From: Micrococcaceae bacterium Sec5.8
GTDB lineage: Bacteria; Actinomycetota; Actinomycetes; Actinomycetales; Micrococcaceae
Direction: 5' to 3'
Length of the DNA stretch: 64,000 nt
Assembly (NCBI GenBank): GCA_039636775.1
Contig: CP143429.1
Span: forward strand, 3,658,001 to 3,722,000
This document shows, in pieces, positions 20,112 to 38,725 of this stretch. The notes under the pieces were generated by a model that saw nothing but the letters and a program-made list of their open reading frames with translations, had not been told where the DNA came from and did no database searches. Position numbers and translations under genes: made by a program. Each line of letters begins with the position of its first letter. Within the stretch, counting starts at the first letter, position 1.

Positions 20112-20146
20112 AAAGGAGCGGCGACCCAAGGGGTCGCCGCTCCTTT
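20112..20146 (-). terminator. Rho-independent terminator of hup
   Basis: A perfect 16-bp stem (20112-20127 with 20131-20146) closes on a 3-nt loop. Read on the minus strand it is followed by a T-rich tract, so it ends the hup transcript 17 nt after its stop codon. Confidence 0.88.
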
Positions 20147-20163
20147 CAAGCAATTCCGGAAGA

Positions 20164-20451
20164 CTACTTCTTCTTGGAGACCGCAGCCTTCAGCTTGGAG
20201 CCGGCGGTCAGCTTGACGCTGTGGCCCGCGGCGATCTGGATGGTCTCGCCGGTCTGCGGGTTGCGGCCGGTGCGAGCTGCACGGTCGGTGCGCTCGACTG
20301 CAAGCCAGCCCGGGATGGTGATCTTTTCGCCCGCGGCGACGGAGGTTTCGAAAACCTCGAACAGTGCATCCAGCACGGAGTTGACGGCTGCCTGGCTGGT
20401 GCCGGCCTTGCCTGCTACGTCTGCAACAAGTTCACTACGGTTCTTAGCCAT
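20164..20451 (-). CDS. hup: DNA-binding protein HU
   Basis: Short nucleoid protein of 95 aa that bends DNA as a dimer. The sequence MAKNRSELVADVAGKAG, the GEKITIPGWLAVERTDRAARTGRNPQTGE beta-arm region with its conserved RNP (about residues 40-70) and the lysine-rich C-terminus (KAAVSKKK) are typical of actinobacterial HU without the long lysine/alanine tail found in mycobacterial HupB. AGGAGG lies 7 nt before the ATG. It has its own terminator and lies just downstream of the first rRNA operon, in the same direction. Confidence 0.95.
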   Translation of the reverse strand: MAKNRSELVADVAGKAGTSQAAVNSVLDALFEVFETSVAAGEKITIPGWLAVERTDRAARTGRNPQTGETIQIAAGHSVKLTAGSKLKAAVSKKK

Positions 20452-20737
20452 TTATGTCCTCCTGGACGGTCATGATTCCTGGAGCCTGCACACGGCGTGC
20501 GCACAAGCCACTGTTCGAAAACTTACCAGCTTGGCGCGGCAGAGGCGGCAAATTCCGCGTGTTTTCGGTCTTTTTCGAGGAAAAAGCCGGGATTCACTGC
20601 CTTTGGGGGCCATATTTCGCCGAGAGCGGACGAGCCTGCAGCTCCGGTACTGCCCGCCTTGAAGCTCCTGCTGCACCGGCTGGTTCCCCGTCGGAACTCC
20701 CGCTGCGCTAACCGGCTCCGGAAGCCGGCCGGGCTCC
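20452..20737. other. Intergenic region upstream of hup
   Basis: About 290 bp between hup and the left end of the first rRNA repeat. It should carry the hup promoter (minus strand), but no strong -35/-10 pair is evident. A small hairpin of two CCGGCT/AGCCGG arms lies at 20712-20728. Nothing else seen. Confidence 0.5.
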
Positions 20738-20758
20738 CGCGGTGGGGGTTAAATGCGG

Positions 20759-20790
20759 GAGAGCCCCTGACCTGGTGGTTAGGGGCTCTC
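20759..20790 (-). terminator. rRNA operon 1 terminator hairpin
   Basis: GAGAGCCCCT (20759-20768) pairs with AGGGGCTCTC (20781-20790) across a 12-nt loop, 16 nt beyond the 5S gene. The following minus-strand sequence has only a short T run, so termination may need help from Rho. Confidence 0.75.
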
Positions 20791-20806
20791 GACCGTTTAA
20801 TGGTGT

Positions 20807-20924
20807 TCCGGCGGTGACCTACTCTCCCACACCCTCCCGGGTGCAGTACCATCGGCGCTGTGGGTCTTAGCTTCCGGGTTCGGAATGGGACCGGGCGTTT
20901 CCCCCACGCTATGACCGCCGTAAC
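20807..20924 (-). rRNA. rrf: 5S ribosomal RNA, copy 1
   Basis: The minus strand reads GTTACGGCGGTCATAGCG at the 5' end and GGTCACCGCCGGAAC at the 3' end; these two ends pair as helix I. The conserved CCGAACCCGGAAGCTAAG core is present. About 118 nt; the exact ends are uncertain by a few bases. Last gene of rRNA operon 1. Confidence 0.93.
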
Positions 20925-21127
20925 TTTTTCTCCGCACCGTACCAGGGGCCCCGTGGGGGGGGTGGTGGTGGGAAACTTTTGGTTACAACTGTGGTGTTGT
21001 TATTTTGTTGTGTTCGCAAGCAACGGGTTTGTTGGTTGGGAACCACATAGTGGACGCGTGCAGTCTTGTTATCTTTGTACCTCCCGGTGGTGCAAACGCT
21101 TTTGAATCGTTTGCCCGGGTGGTGTGT
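20925..21127 (-). other. 23S-5S spacer, operon 1, with half of the 23S processing stem
   Basis: About 200 bp. A G-run of 8 (20955-20962) distinguishes it from copy 2, which has 9. Bases 21038-21058 are complementary, allowing G-U pairs, to 24392-24411 on the other side of the 23S gene and would form the long-range stem cut by RNase III. Confidence 0.7.
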
Positions 21128-26315
<5,188 letters not shown>

Positions 26316-26810
26316 AGTAAAACAGACACAACCAACACCCCCGGGAAAACGGGACGCGCCAGCTGCACAAAATTTGAAACCAGCTGTAAAAACCAGACCA
26401 CACCACGGGGTGGCGCAATCCAGTCAATTCAACCAATTCAATACAATAAATTGGTATCAACAAACTTGGCACACTATTGAGTTCTCAAACAACAGACACA
26501 CCCGGCACCACCACAACCACAAGCCATGGATCGCTCCGGAGCAACTTCCCAAACTTACCCGATACCGCGAAGCTACGCAAATCAACGTTTCCGCGATTCC
26601 CCACTCCACCAGCACCATCCCCACCCAAAAACAACGCGTAACAAACCACGCCATATTCCAGGCCGTTCAGAAGGGGGTCGGTCGCTTTCTTACCGCAACA
26701 GCGGCGGCGACTCGAACAACAATACACACCCCCACGACCAACCACAAATCCATCCCCCGTGCCCTCCATCACACGCATTCGGGACCACCTGCCGATACGA
26801 TCAGGAGGTG
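26316..26810 (-). promoter_or_regulatory. rRNA operon 1 leader and promoter region
   Basis: The transcribed leader on the minus strand contains TGTTTGAGAACTCAATAGTG (26470-26489), a conserved actinobacterial antitermination or processing sequence resembling boxA. Promoters must lie within the shared 437 bp or inside the start of the divergent ATPase gene; TTGCGT-17 nt-TAAGTT around 26548-26576 is only a weak candidate. Bases 26753-26810 are unique and lead into the ATPase start. Confidence 0.6.
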
Positions 26811-29279
26811 ATGGCAGAACACCGGCGCCAGAAGCAGGTCCCCCTCCACCGCCGCGTGTCCGGGCCGGCCGCCGCCGGCCTCTCCCGGGGCGACGTGGCG
26901 TCGCGGATGAGCAGCGGCCTGGACAACCGCGTACCGGACGCTACCAGCCGAAGCCTCTGGGAAATCGTCCGCGCCAATGTACTGACTCTTTTCAATGCAA
27001 TCGTCGGCACGAGCTTTGTCCTCCTGCTCCTGCTGGGCAGCTGGCAGGATGCCCTTTTTGGACTGGCCGCCGTCGGCAACGCCGTCATCGGTGTCGTGCA
27101 GGAGTACCGCGCCAAAAGGTCCCTGGACCGCCTCGCCGTCCTCGAAGCTCCACAGGCCAGGGTGCTGCGGGACGGCACGGTTCAGGAAATCCCGACCGCC
27201 GACGTCGTCCTTGACGACGTCCTGGTGCTCCGGGCCGGCGACCAGGTGACAGCCGACGCTTCCGTCCTCGAGAGTGGAGGGCTGGAGTCCGACGAGTCGC
27301 TCCTTACGGGGGAGTCGGACCCCGTGGACAAGGACATGGGAACCGAAGTGCTCTCCGGTTCGCTCATTGTCGCCGGGCGGGGTACCGCGCGGGTGGTCCG
27401 CGTGGGAGCCGACTCCTTTTCCAGCAAACTCGCCGCTGACGCGAAACGGTTCTCGTTGGTCAACTCGGAAATTCGGAACAGCCTTAACCGTATCCTCGGG
27501 TGGGTGAGCTGGGCACTGCTGCCGGTGGCCCTCATCGTTGCGAACGGTGAAATGCAATCCCGGGGCGGTTGGGAAGCCGCCATTGCCAACGGGGCATGGA
27601 CATCCGCGGTGGTGGGTGTGATTGCGAGCGTCATCGCGATGGTTCCGTTGGGGCTGGTCCTGCTCTCGAGCGTTGCTTTCGCTGTCGGCGGGGTGCGGCT
27701 GGCCGGCGAGAAGGTCCTGATCCAGGAGCTGGCGGCGGTCGAGGGCCTGGCCCGCGTCGATGTCCTCTGCCTTGACAAGACCGGGACGCTTACGGAGGGC
27801 AGGATTGTCTTCGACGGCGTGCACGAACTTGACGGCCCCGCGCAAGCCGGGTGGGAACACGCCCTGGGCTGGTTCGCCGCGGATCCGGATGCCAATGCGA
27901 CATCCCGCTGCCTCGCATCGGATTTCGAGCACGACGGCGGCACCCAGGCCGTCTCGTCCGTTCCGTTCTCGTCCGCCCGGAAATGGAGCTCCGTGACTTT
28001 CGACGGAGGAGGTACCCGGGCGGGCTCGTGGATTCTTGGGGCCCCGGAGGTTGTGCTGTCCGGAAGAACCGATGGAGCGGACGGGACGCCGGCGGACGGG
28101 ACGCCGGCGGCCGGCAACGCCTTGGTAAAGGCGGGCCGTCTCGCTGCCACGGGGTTACGGACCGTGGTGCTGGCGTACGCCGACGGCGCCGCGATCACTG
28201 CCGACAAGGCGACACTGCCCGCACGGCTGCATCCCGTGGTTGTGCTGACGTTTAGGGAACAGATCCGTGTCGATGCCCGGCAGACGCTCGATTACTTCCG
28301 CGAACAGGGTGTCGAATTGAAAATCATCTCGGGGGATGACCCGCGAACGGTTTCTGCGATTGCCCGGGCAGTCGGCCTGGACGTCGAAGATGGGTACGAT
28401 GCCAGGCAGCTTCCGGCCGATCCTGTCCTGCTCGAGGAAGCAATGGACGCGAACACCGTCTTTGGCAGGGTCAGTCCTGAACAGAAAAAAGACATGGTGG
28501 CGGCGCTGCAGCGCCGTGGGCATACGGTTGCGATGACCGGCGACGGTGTCAACGATGTGCTCGCGTTAAAGGAAGCAGACCTTGGCATCGCGATGAACTC
28601 GGCGGCGCCCGCCACGAAAGCAGTGGCGCGGCTGGTGCTGCTGGACGGCCGGTTCGACCGGCTCCCGGGGGTGGTGGCGGAGGGACGCCGGGTGATTGCC
28701 AACATTGAGCGCGTGTCCAAGCTGTTCCTCAGCAAAACCGCCTACTCAATTGCAATCGCCGTCAGTTTTGGTCTCCTGAATCTGCAGTTTCCTTTCCTGC
28801 CGCGCCAGCTGTCCTTCACCGACGGACTTACGATCGGGATCCCGTCATTCTTCCTGGCCTTGATGGCCAACAGCCAGCGCTACCGGCCGGGATTCCTGCG
28901 CCGGTCGCTGGCGTTTTCCATCCCCGCGGGCCTGATTGTCGCTGCCGCCTTGCTGGGGTTAAACCTGTACGCAGGCTCCCGCGGCGACGCGGGAGCGGCG
29001 CCCGGGTCATTGCAGTCCGCGTCGGTCCTGACCCTGGCCGTCACCGGCCTGTGGATTCTCTGGGTGGTCTCCCGCCCCCTGGACGCCAAAAAGGTGGGAG
29101 TGCTGCTGATGATGTGCGTAAGCCTCGTCATCCTGCTGAACGTGCCGTTGGCTCAGAGCTTCTTCCACCTGGCCTGGCCACAGCCGGACGTGCTGTGGGT
29201 AGCCGCCGTCGCCGCTGTGGGCGGAGGGCTCGCCATTGAGCTCCTGGCGTTGGTCCACGGCCGGCGGTTTCCCCGCTAA
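26811..29279 (+). CDS. CtpE-like P-type ATPase (cation transporter) between the rRNA operons
   Basis: 822 aa membrane ATPase closely resembling mycobacterial CtpE, a calcium transporter. Order: N-terminal LSRGDVASRM region, two helices with LWEIVRANVLTLFNAIVG, actuator motif TGES (166-169), helix M4, phosphorylation motif D322-K-T-G-T, nucleotide domain, GDGVND (577-582), then about six C-terminal helices. In M4 the usual PEGL reads PLGL: Leu280 replaces the ion-binding glutamate, so ion selectivity or activity may differ. ATG 26811 has AGGAGG only 2 nt upstream, which is close; a later start near 26907 is possible. Divergent from rRNA operon 1, whose leader region it borders. A 15-bp tandem repeat near 28078-28108 gives DGTPADGTPA. 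Confidence 0.88.
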   Translation: MAEHRRQKQVPLHRRVSGPAAAGLSRGDVASRMSSGLDNRVPDATSRSLWEIVRANVLTLFNAIVGTSFVLLLLLGSWQDALFGLAAVGNAVIGVVQEYRAKRSLDRLAVLEAPQARVLRDGTVQEIPTADVVLDDVLVLRAGDQVTADASVLESGGLESDESLLTGESDPVDKDMGTEVLSGSLIVAGRGTARVVRVGADSFSSKLAADAKRFSLVNSEIRNSLNRILGWVSWALLPVALIVANGEMQSRGGWEAAIANGAWTSAVVGVIASVIAMVPLGLVLLSSVAFAVGGVRLAGEKVLIQELAAVEGLARVDVLCLDKTGTLTEGRIVFDGVHELDGPAQAGWEHALGWFAADPDANATSRCLASDFEHDGGTQAVSSVPFSSARKWSSVTFDGGGTRAGSWILGAPEVVLSGRTDGADGTPADGTPAAGNALVKAGRLAATGLRTVVLAYADGAAITADKATLPARLHPVVVLTFREQIRVDARQTLDYFREQGVELKIISGDDPRTVSAIARAVGLDVEDGYDARQLPADPVLLEEAMDANTVFGRVSPEQKKDMVAALQRRGHTVAMTGDGVNDVLALKEADLGIAMNSAAPATKAVARLVLLDGRFDRLPGVVAEGRRVIANIERVSKLFLSKTAYSIAIAVSFGLLNLQFPFLPRQLSFTDGLTIGIPSFFLALMANSQRYRPGFLRRSLAFSIPAGLIVAAALLGLNLYAGSRGDAGAAPGSLQSASVLTLAVTGLWILWVVSRPLDAKKVGVLLMMCVSLVILLNVPLAQSFFHLAWPQPDVLWVAAVAAVGGGLAIELLALVHGRRFPR

Positions 29280-29339
29280 GACCGTTGTCACCGGCCCTGG
29301 GAGAACGCCCCCCGAAACGCGGTGGGGGCTTAAATGCGG

Positions 29340-29371
29340 GAGAGCCCCTGACCTGGTGGTTAGGGGCTCTC
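29340..29371 (-). terminator. rRNA operon 2 terminator hairpin
   Basis: Same 10-bp stem and 12-nt loop as at 20759-20790. It lies 61 nt beyond the ATPase stop codon, and as an inverted repeat may also help end that plus-strand transcript. Confidence 0.75.
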
Positions 29372-29387
29372 GACCGTTTAATGGTGT

Positions 29388-29505
29388 TCCGGCGGTGACC
29401 TACTCTCCCACACCCTCCCGGGTGCAGTACCATCGGCGCTGTGGGTCTTAGCTTCCGGGTTCGGAATGGGACCGGGCGTTTCCCCCACGCTATGACCGCC
29501 GTAAC
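29388..29505 (-). rRNA. rrf: 5S ribosomal RNA, copy 2
   Basis: Sequence identical by eye to the first 5S gene, with the same helix I ends (GTTACGGCGG and CCGCCGGAAC). Last gene of rRNA operon 2. Confidence 0.93.
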
Positions 29506-29709
29506 TTTTTCTCCGCACCGTACCAGGGGCCCCGTGGGGGGGGGTGGTGGTGGGAAACTTTTGGTTACAACTGTGGTGTTGTTATTTTGTTGTGTTCGCA
29601 AGCAACGGGTTTGTTGGTTGGGAACCACATAGTGGACGCGTGCAGTCTTGTTATCTTTGTACCTCCCGGTGGTGCAAACGCTTTTGAATCGTTTGCCCGG
29701 GTGGTGTGT
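29506..29709 (-). other. 23S-5S spacer, operon 2
   Basis: As in operon 1 but with a G-run of 9 (29536-29544). Carries one strand of the 23S processing stem at 29620-29640. Confidence 0.7.
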
Positions 29710-34897
<5,188 letters not shown>

Positions 34898-35475
34898 AGT
34901 AAAACAGACACAACCAACACCCCCGGGAAAACGGGACGCGCCAGCTGCACAAAATTTGAAACCAGCTGTAAAAACCAGACCACACCACGGGGTGGCGCAA
35001 TCCAGTCAATTCAACCAATTCAATACAATAAATTGGTATCAACAAACTTGGCACACTATTGAGTTCTCAAACAACAGACACACCCGGCACCACCACAACC
35101 ACAAGCCATGGATCGCTCCGGAGCAACTTCCCAAACTTACCCGATACCGCGAAGCTACGCAAATCAACGTTTCCGCGATTCCCCACTCCACCAGCACCAT
35201 CCCCACCCAAAAACAACGCGTAACAAACCACGCCATATTCCAGGCCGTTCAGAAGGGGGTCGGTCGCTTTCTTACCGCAACAGCGGCGGCGACTCGAACA
35301 ACAATACACACCCCCACGACCAACCACAAATCCACCCCCACATACCGCCCCACACCCCCAAAAACCCCGCCACCACACCAAAAACCAGCACCCACCAACA
35401 CTCCCGCCGGCCAAAATGCCGGCACGCAGCCTATGTGTGGTGCATCACCACTACCAGCCCGCCACCCGCCGCCGC
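34898..35475 (-). promoter_or_regulatory. rRNA operon 2 leader and upstream region
   Basis: Bases 34898-35334 repeat the leader of operon 1, including the TGTTTGAGAACTCAATAGTG element. Bases 35335-35475 are unique to this copy, very C/A-rich on the plus strand, and include a GCCGGC-6 nt-GCCGGC hairpin near 35405-35426. Operon 2 therefore has different sequence upstream of the shared leader than operon 1 and could be regulated differently. Confidence 0.55.
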
Positions 35476-35517
35476 ACGTCGGACGTCGGGACGTCGGGAC
35501 GTCGGACGTCGGACGTT
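35476..35517. repeat. Tandem ACGTCGG(G) repeat
   Basis: Six ACGT(C/T) units spaced 7 or 8 bases apart in 42 bp, between the rpsN terminator and the rRNA operon 2 leader. The core ACGT is self-complementary. Function unknown. Confidence 0.8.
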
Positions 35518-35522
35518 AACGC

Positions 35523-35560
35523 AAGAAGGGCCGGCAACCAATTGGTTGCCGGCCCTTCTT
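35523..35560 (-). terminator. Terminator of the rpmB-rpmG-rpsN operon
   Basis: A perfect 38-bp palindrome beginning AAGAAGGGCCGG and centred on CCAATTGG, 27 nt after the rpsN stop. The folded RNA would have a stem of up to 17 bp. T tracts are short on both sides, so it may work in either direction. Confidence 0.8.
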
Positions 35561-35587
35561 TAAGCCACTGGCTTCAAGGGTACTGAA

Positions 35588-35893
35588 TTACCAGGAAGAC
35601 TTCGTGATGCCCGGGAGCTCACCGCGGTGAGCCATGTCGCGGAAGCGAACACGGGAGATGCCGAACTTCTGGAAGGTACCGCGCGGGCGGCCATCGATGA
35701 TGTCGCGGTTACGCAGACGTACCGGTGAGGCGTTGCGGGGCAGCTTCTGCAGGCCGAGGCGGGCGGCTTCGCGAACTTCGTCGGTCGAGTTGGGGTCAAC
35801 CAGAGCCTTCTTCAGTTCGAGGCGCTTTGCAGCGTAACGCTCGACGATGACTTTACGCTGTTCGTTCTTAGCGATCATTGACTTCTTAGCCAT
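35588..35893 (-). CDS. rpsN: 30S ribosomal protein S14, zinc-free (C-) form
   Basis: 101 aa; binds 16S rRNA in the small-subunit head. [14 protein letters not shown] and the C-terminal [35 protein letters not shown] are diagnostic of the long S14 type. It has no cysteines, so it lacks the CxxC zinc ribbon of the short form. It starts 5 nt after rpmG. In actinobacteria the C- forms of S14, L33 and L28 are commonly grouped and Zur-controlled, replacing zinc-bearing paralogues when zinc is scarce; no clear Zur box was found here. Confidence 0.96.
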   Translation of the reverse strand: MAKKSMIAKNEQRKVIVERYAAKRLELKKALVDPNSTDEVREAARLGLQKLPRNASPVRLRNRDIIDGRPRGTFQKFGISRVRFRDMAHRGELPGITKSSW

Positions 35894-35897
35894 GTGT

Positions 35898-36065
35898 TTA
35901 GCGCTCCTCTCGGAATTCGACGTGCTTGCGGATGCGGGGGTCGTACTTCTTCAGAACCATGCGGTCCGGGTCGTTACGACGGTTCTTGCGCGTCACGTAG
36001 GTGTAACCCGTGCCCGCGGTCGACTTGAGCTTGATGATCGGACGTACGTCCTTGTCCTTAGCCAT
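35898..36065 (-). CDS. rpmG: 50S ribosomal protein L33, zinc-free (C-) form
   Basis: 55 aa small basic protein of the large subunit: [20 protein letters not shown], then [16 protein letters not shown] and a [17 protein letters not shown] tail. No cysteine, so it is the zinc-independent type. The ATG overlaps the rpmB stop codon by one base (TAATG), so translation is coupled. It is too short to appear in a simple length-filtered gene list. Confidence 0.95.
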   Translation of the reverse strand: MAKDKDVRPIIKLKSTAGTGYTYVTRKNRRNDPDRMVLKKYDPRIRKHVEFREER

Positions 36066-36301
36066 TAGAGCTTCACTCCTCGTGCCAGGATGGCGGCTAC
36101 GACGACGTCGATGCCACGCACGTCGATGGTCTTGATGCCACGCGCAGAGACCTGCAGGGTGACATTACGGCGCAGGGACGGAACCCAGTAGCGCTTCTTC
36201 TGGATGTTCGGGTCGAACCGGCGCTTGTTGCGTCGGTGCGAGTGCGAAATGCTGTGTCCAAAGCCCGGCTCGGCTCCGGTCACCTGGCAGTGTGCTGCCA
36301 T
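36065..36301 (-). CDS. rpmB: 50S ribosomal protein L28, zinc-free (C-) form
   Basis: 78 aa. [29 protein letters not shown] is the L28 signature, followed by [21 protein letters not shown] and [11 protein letters not shown]. Only one cysteine, so the four-Cys zinc site of the C+ form is missing. The frame is open to 36439, but ATG 36301 with GAGGAG 7 nt upstream gives the conserved N-terminus. First gene of rpmB-rpmG-rpsN. Confidence 0.95.
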   Translation of the reverse strand: MAAHCQVTGAEPGFGHSISHSHRRNKRRFDPNIQKKRYWVPSLRRNVTLQVSARGIKTIDVRGIDVVVAAILARGVKL

Positions 36302-36776
36302 GACGACTCTCCTCAAAATAAATGAAACGGTTGCGGAGTTCCCGCGTAACCGTGCGACAGGCGGCGTCCGCATCCAGCGCCCACATTGCTCGATGGTCCC
36401 GCGGTGTTCAAGCAGGCGGCGTAAGCCGGCTGCGTTCACTACGGCGAAGATTGTGGACCACGGTTACCGGCCGCTGAATCCAAATGGAAGGCCGCGACGA
36501 AGTACCGGGATGCTGGGCGAATACAGGAATGCACGCAACTTGAGCCCCTAACTACCGGCCTGCAGGATTGCCGATATTACCGGCAAGTCCCGCCAACCGG
36601 AGCAATTGCGCACGCTCCGCGCCACCTAGCGCCTACCAAGTCTACGAGTCAGAGGAATTAAAGACCAATCCGGTGATCCGAGGTGTATAAGGCGAGCTGG
36701 CGGTCTGGCAGGAAGTCACATCGGCACCCTAGTGCTTTCACAGCAAATTGATAGGCCGCGGGCGGACGGTGGAACC
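36302..36776. other. Divergent intergenic region
   Basis: 475 bp between rpmB (leftward) and the reductase operon (rightward). An inverted repeat TTGCCG-7 nt-CGGCAA lies at 36568-36586 and could be an operator. No good Zur box (TGAAAATnATTTTCA type) is present: the nearest stretch, AAAATAAATGAAAC at 36313-36326, is not palindromic. No gene seen. Confidence 0.5.
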
Positions 36777-38213
36777 ATGAACTCTTTACTCCGGACGACC
36801 GTACGGGACCCGGCCCGGCCCGCCCCTGTGGAGCGGTTCCGGGGTCAATCCCGGCGCCGGCTGGTCCGGGCTGATCTGCTGACAGTGCTGGCCTGGGCAT
36901 CGGTTGCTGCGGCCATTGCGCTCTGGCTCGCCGACGGCGGGGCGACCGGGTTTTCGACCCTGGCTGGGACTTTCACAGCCCTCGGGATCGTCGCCGGCCT
37001 GGCCGGTATGGATCTGGTGTTGCTGATGTTGTTGTTGGCCGCGCGGCTTCCCGTGATCGACAACGCCGTGGGGCACGACCGGGCCTTGGAATTCCACCGT
37101 AAGCTCGGTAAACCGTCGCTCTACCTGCTGCTTGCCCACGGCATCCTGATCGCAGCCGGTTATGGGATGGCCGAAGGGCTCAACCCCGTCAGCGAGCTGG
37201 TGTCACTGTGGGTCCAGGTTCCCGACATGTGGCTTGCGATCGTCTCCCTGGCACTGTTCATTGCCGTCGTTGTCACCTCACTGGTGGCCGTCCGACGCCG
37301 GTTTCCTTACGAGTTCTGGTACGCCGTCCACCTACTGACCTACGTGGCCGTCCTGACCGCAATCCCGCACCAATTCAGCACCGGGGCTCTCTTCGCCGAG
37401 GGCACGTGGCAGCGCTGGTATTGGCTGGTCATCTGCATCGGTACCGGCGCCGCCTTGGTCCACTACCGGGTTCTCGAGCCCCTCGTCGCCACCGTCCGGC
37501 ACCGTCTGACGGTGCGGCGCGTCGTGACAGAGGGTCCCGGCGCCGTGAGCATTGAACTGGCAGGCCGCCACCTCGACGAACTGGCCGGCAGCGGAGGCAG
37601 GTTCTTCATCTGGCGGTTCCTCGCACCGGGCGCCTGGTGGCACCCGCACCCCTTCAGCCTTTCCGCAGAACCGGCAGTGTTCGATTCCTCCGGCCGCGGC
37701 ACGCTGAGGATCACGGTGCGCAACCTCGGGCGGGGCTCGGCGCAGCTGACGCGGCTGCGGTCCGGGACCAGGGTGGCCATCGAGGGCCCGTACGGGCTGT
37801 TCAGTACCGCGGCGCGCAGCAGGAACCACGTGGTGATGATCGGAGCCGGCATCGGCATCACCCCCATCCGGGCACTGCTGGAACGAACCCCGTTCGAACC
37901 GGGCAACGCCACGGTGATCCTCCGCGGGCACAGTGAGGCCGAGCTCTATCTGGGCACTGAAATCCTGGACCTTTGCCGCCGGCGGGGCGCCACCTTGTTT
38001 CATGTCACAGGCCCGCGGAGCGCCGGCGGCCCGACCTGGCAGTCCGAAGCGGCCGTCCGGTCAGGGCACCGGCTGGCCAGCTACGCCCCGGACGTCGCGG
38101 ACTCCGACGTCTACATCTGCGGCCCGTCCACGTGGGCCCGCAGCGCGATCAGCGAGGCCCGTGCGGCGGGCGTACCCGACGAGCAACTCCACTACGAAAG
38201 GTTCGACTGGTGA
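36777..38213 (+). CDS. Ferric-reductase-like transmembrane flavoprotein
   Basis: 478 aa. Residues about 35-230 hold six membrane helices with histidines suited to b-haem (FHRKLG, LLAHG, YAVHLLTY, IPHQF). The C-terminal half is a ferredoxin-NADP reductase-like module: FAD site HPFSLSA (about 289-295), nucleotide site GAGIGITPIRALLE (about 356-369), and the end DVYICGPSTW followed by HYERFDW. It likely passes electrons from cytoplasmic NAD(P)H across the membrane. GTG of the FMN-binding gene overlaps its stop, so the two are coupled. The ribosome-binding site is weak (GGTGGA). Confidence 0.88.
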   Translation: MNSLLRTTVRDPARPAPVERFRGQSRRRLVRADLLTVLAWASVAAAIALWLADGGATGFSTLAGTFTALGIVAGLAGMDLVLLMLLLAARLPVIDNAVGHDRALEFHRKLGKPSLYLLLAHGILIAAGYGMAEGLNPVSELVSLWVQVPDMWLAIVSLALFIAVVVTSLVAVRRRFPYEFWYAVHLLTYVAVLTAIPHQFSTGALFAEGTWQRWYWLVICIGTGAALVHYRVLEPLVATVRHRLTVRRVVTEGPGAVSIELAGRHLDELAGSGGRFFIWRFLAPGAWWHPHPFSLSAEPAVFDSSGRGTLRITVRNLGRGSAQLTRLRSGTRVAIEGPYGLFSTAARSRNHVVMIGAGIGITPIRALLERTPFEPGNATVILRGHSEAELYLGTEILDLCRRRGATLFHVTGPRSAGGPTWQSEAAVRSGHRLASYAPDVADSDVYICGPSTWARSAISEARAAGVPDEQLHYERFDW

Positions 38214-38725
38214 GAATACGCGCAGCAGTTTCTGCAGCATTGGCATCCGCGGGGATACTCCTCGCCGGCTGGCAGTCCGGCGCCCACGTCGCGGAGACGG
38301 GGAGTGCGGCGTCGGCCACGTCGGCCCCTGCTACGTCCGGAGTGAGCAAGGGCGGCGGAACCACCGGTTCCAGCGGCGCGGCCGGTGCTTCCGGAACCGC
38401 GAGCGGAACAAGCGGCTCGACCAAAAGTTCCGGCACCGGGGCCCAGGGCGCCGGAACCTTCACCGGAGCGCAGGTCCAGACCCGCTACGGATCCGTCCAG
38501 GTGCAGATTACCGTGAAAGCCGGGGCGGTCTCGGATGTCACGGCTCTGCACTTGACCGACGAAGACCGGAGGTCCGTGCAGATCAGCAATCGGGCCGCTC
38601 CGCTGCTGCGTGCCGCTGTCCTCAAGGCCCAGTCGGCGCAGGTGCAGACCATCAGCGGCGCCACTGTCACCAGTGATGCCTACTTGACTTCGCTTCAGGC
38701 AGCCCTCGATGCAGCCAACCTTTAA
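38210..38725 (+). CDS. Exported FMN-binding domain protein
   Basis: 171 aa. A signal-like N-terminus (RIRAAVSAALASAGILLAGW), a Ser/Thr/Gly-rich linker (about residues 25-80), then an FMN_bind domain. The flavinylation motif S149-G-A-T152 is present, with Thr152 the predicted site of covalent FMN attachment. GTG 38210 overlaps the reductase stop by 4 nt and the apbE gene begins inside its 3' end. It is probably the extracytoplasmic electron acceptor of the membrane reductase. Confidence 0.88.
   Translation: MRIRAAVSAALASAGILLAGWQSGAHVAETGSAASATSAPATSGVSKGGGTTGSSGAAGASGTASGTSGSTKSSGTGAQGAGTFTGAQVQTRYGSVQVQITVKAGAVSDVTALHLTDEDRRSVQISNRAAPLLRAAVLKAQSAQVQTISGATVTSDAYLTSLQAALDAANL

Noticed and set aside
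36302..36330. Zur box before rpmB
   Set aside because: AAAATAAATGAAAC resembles half a Zur site, but the required palindrome is missing.
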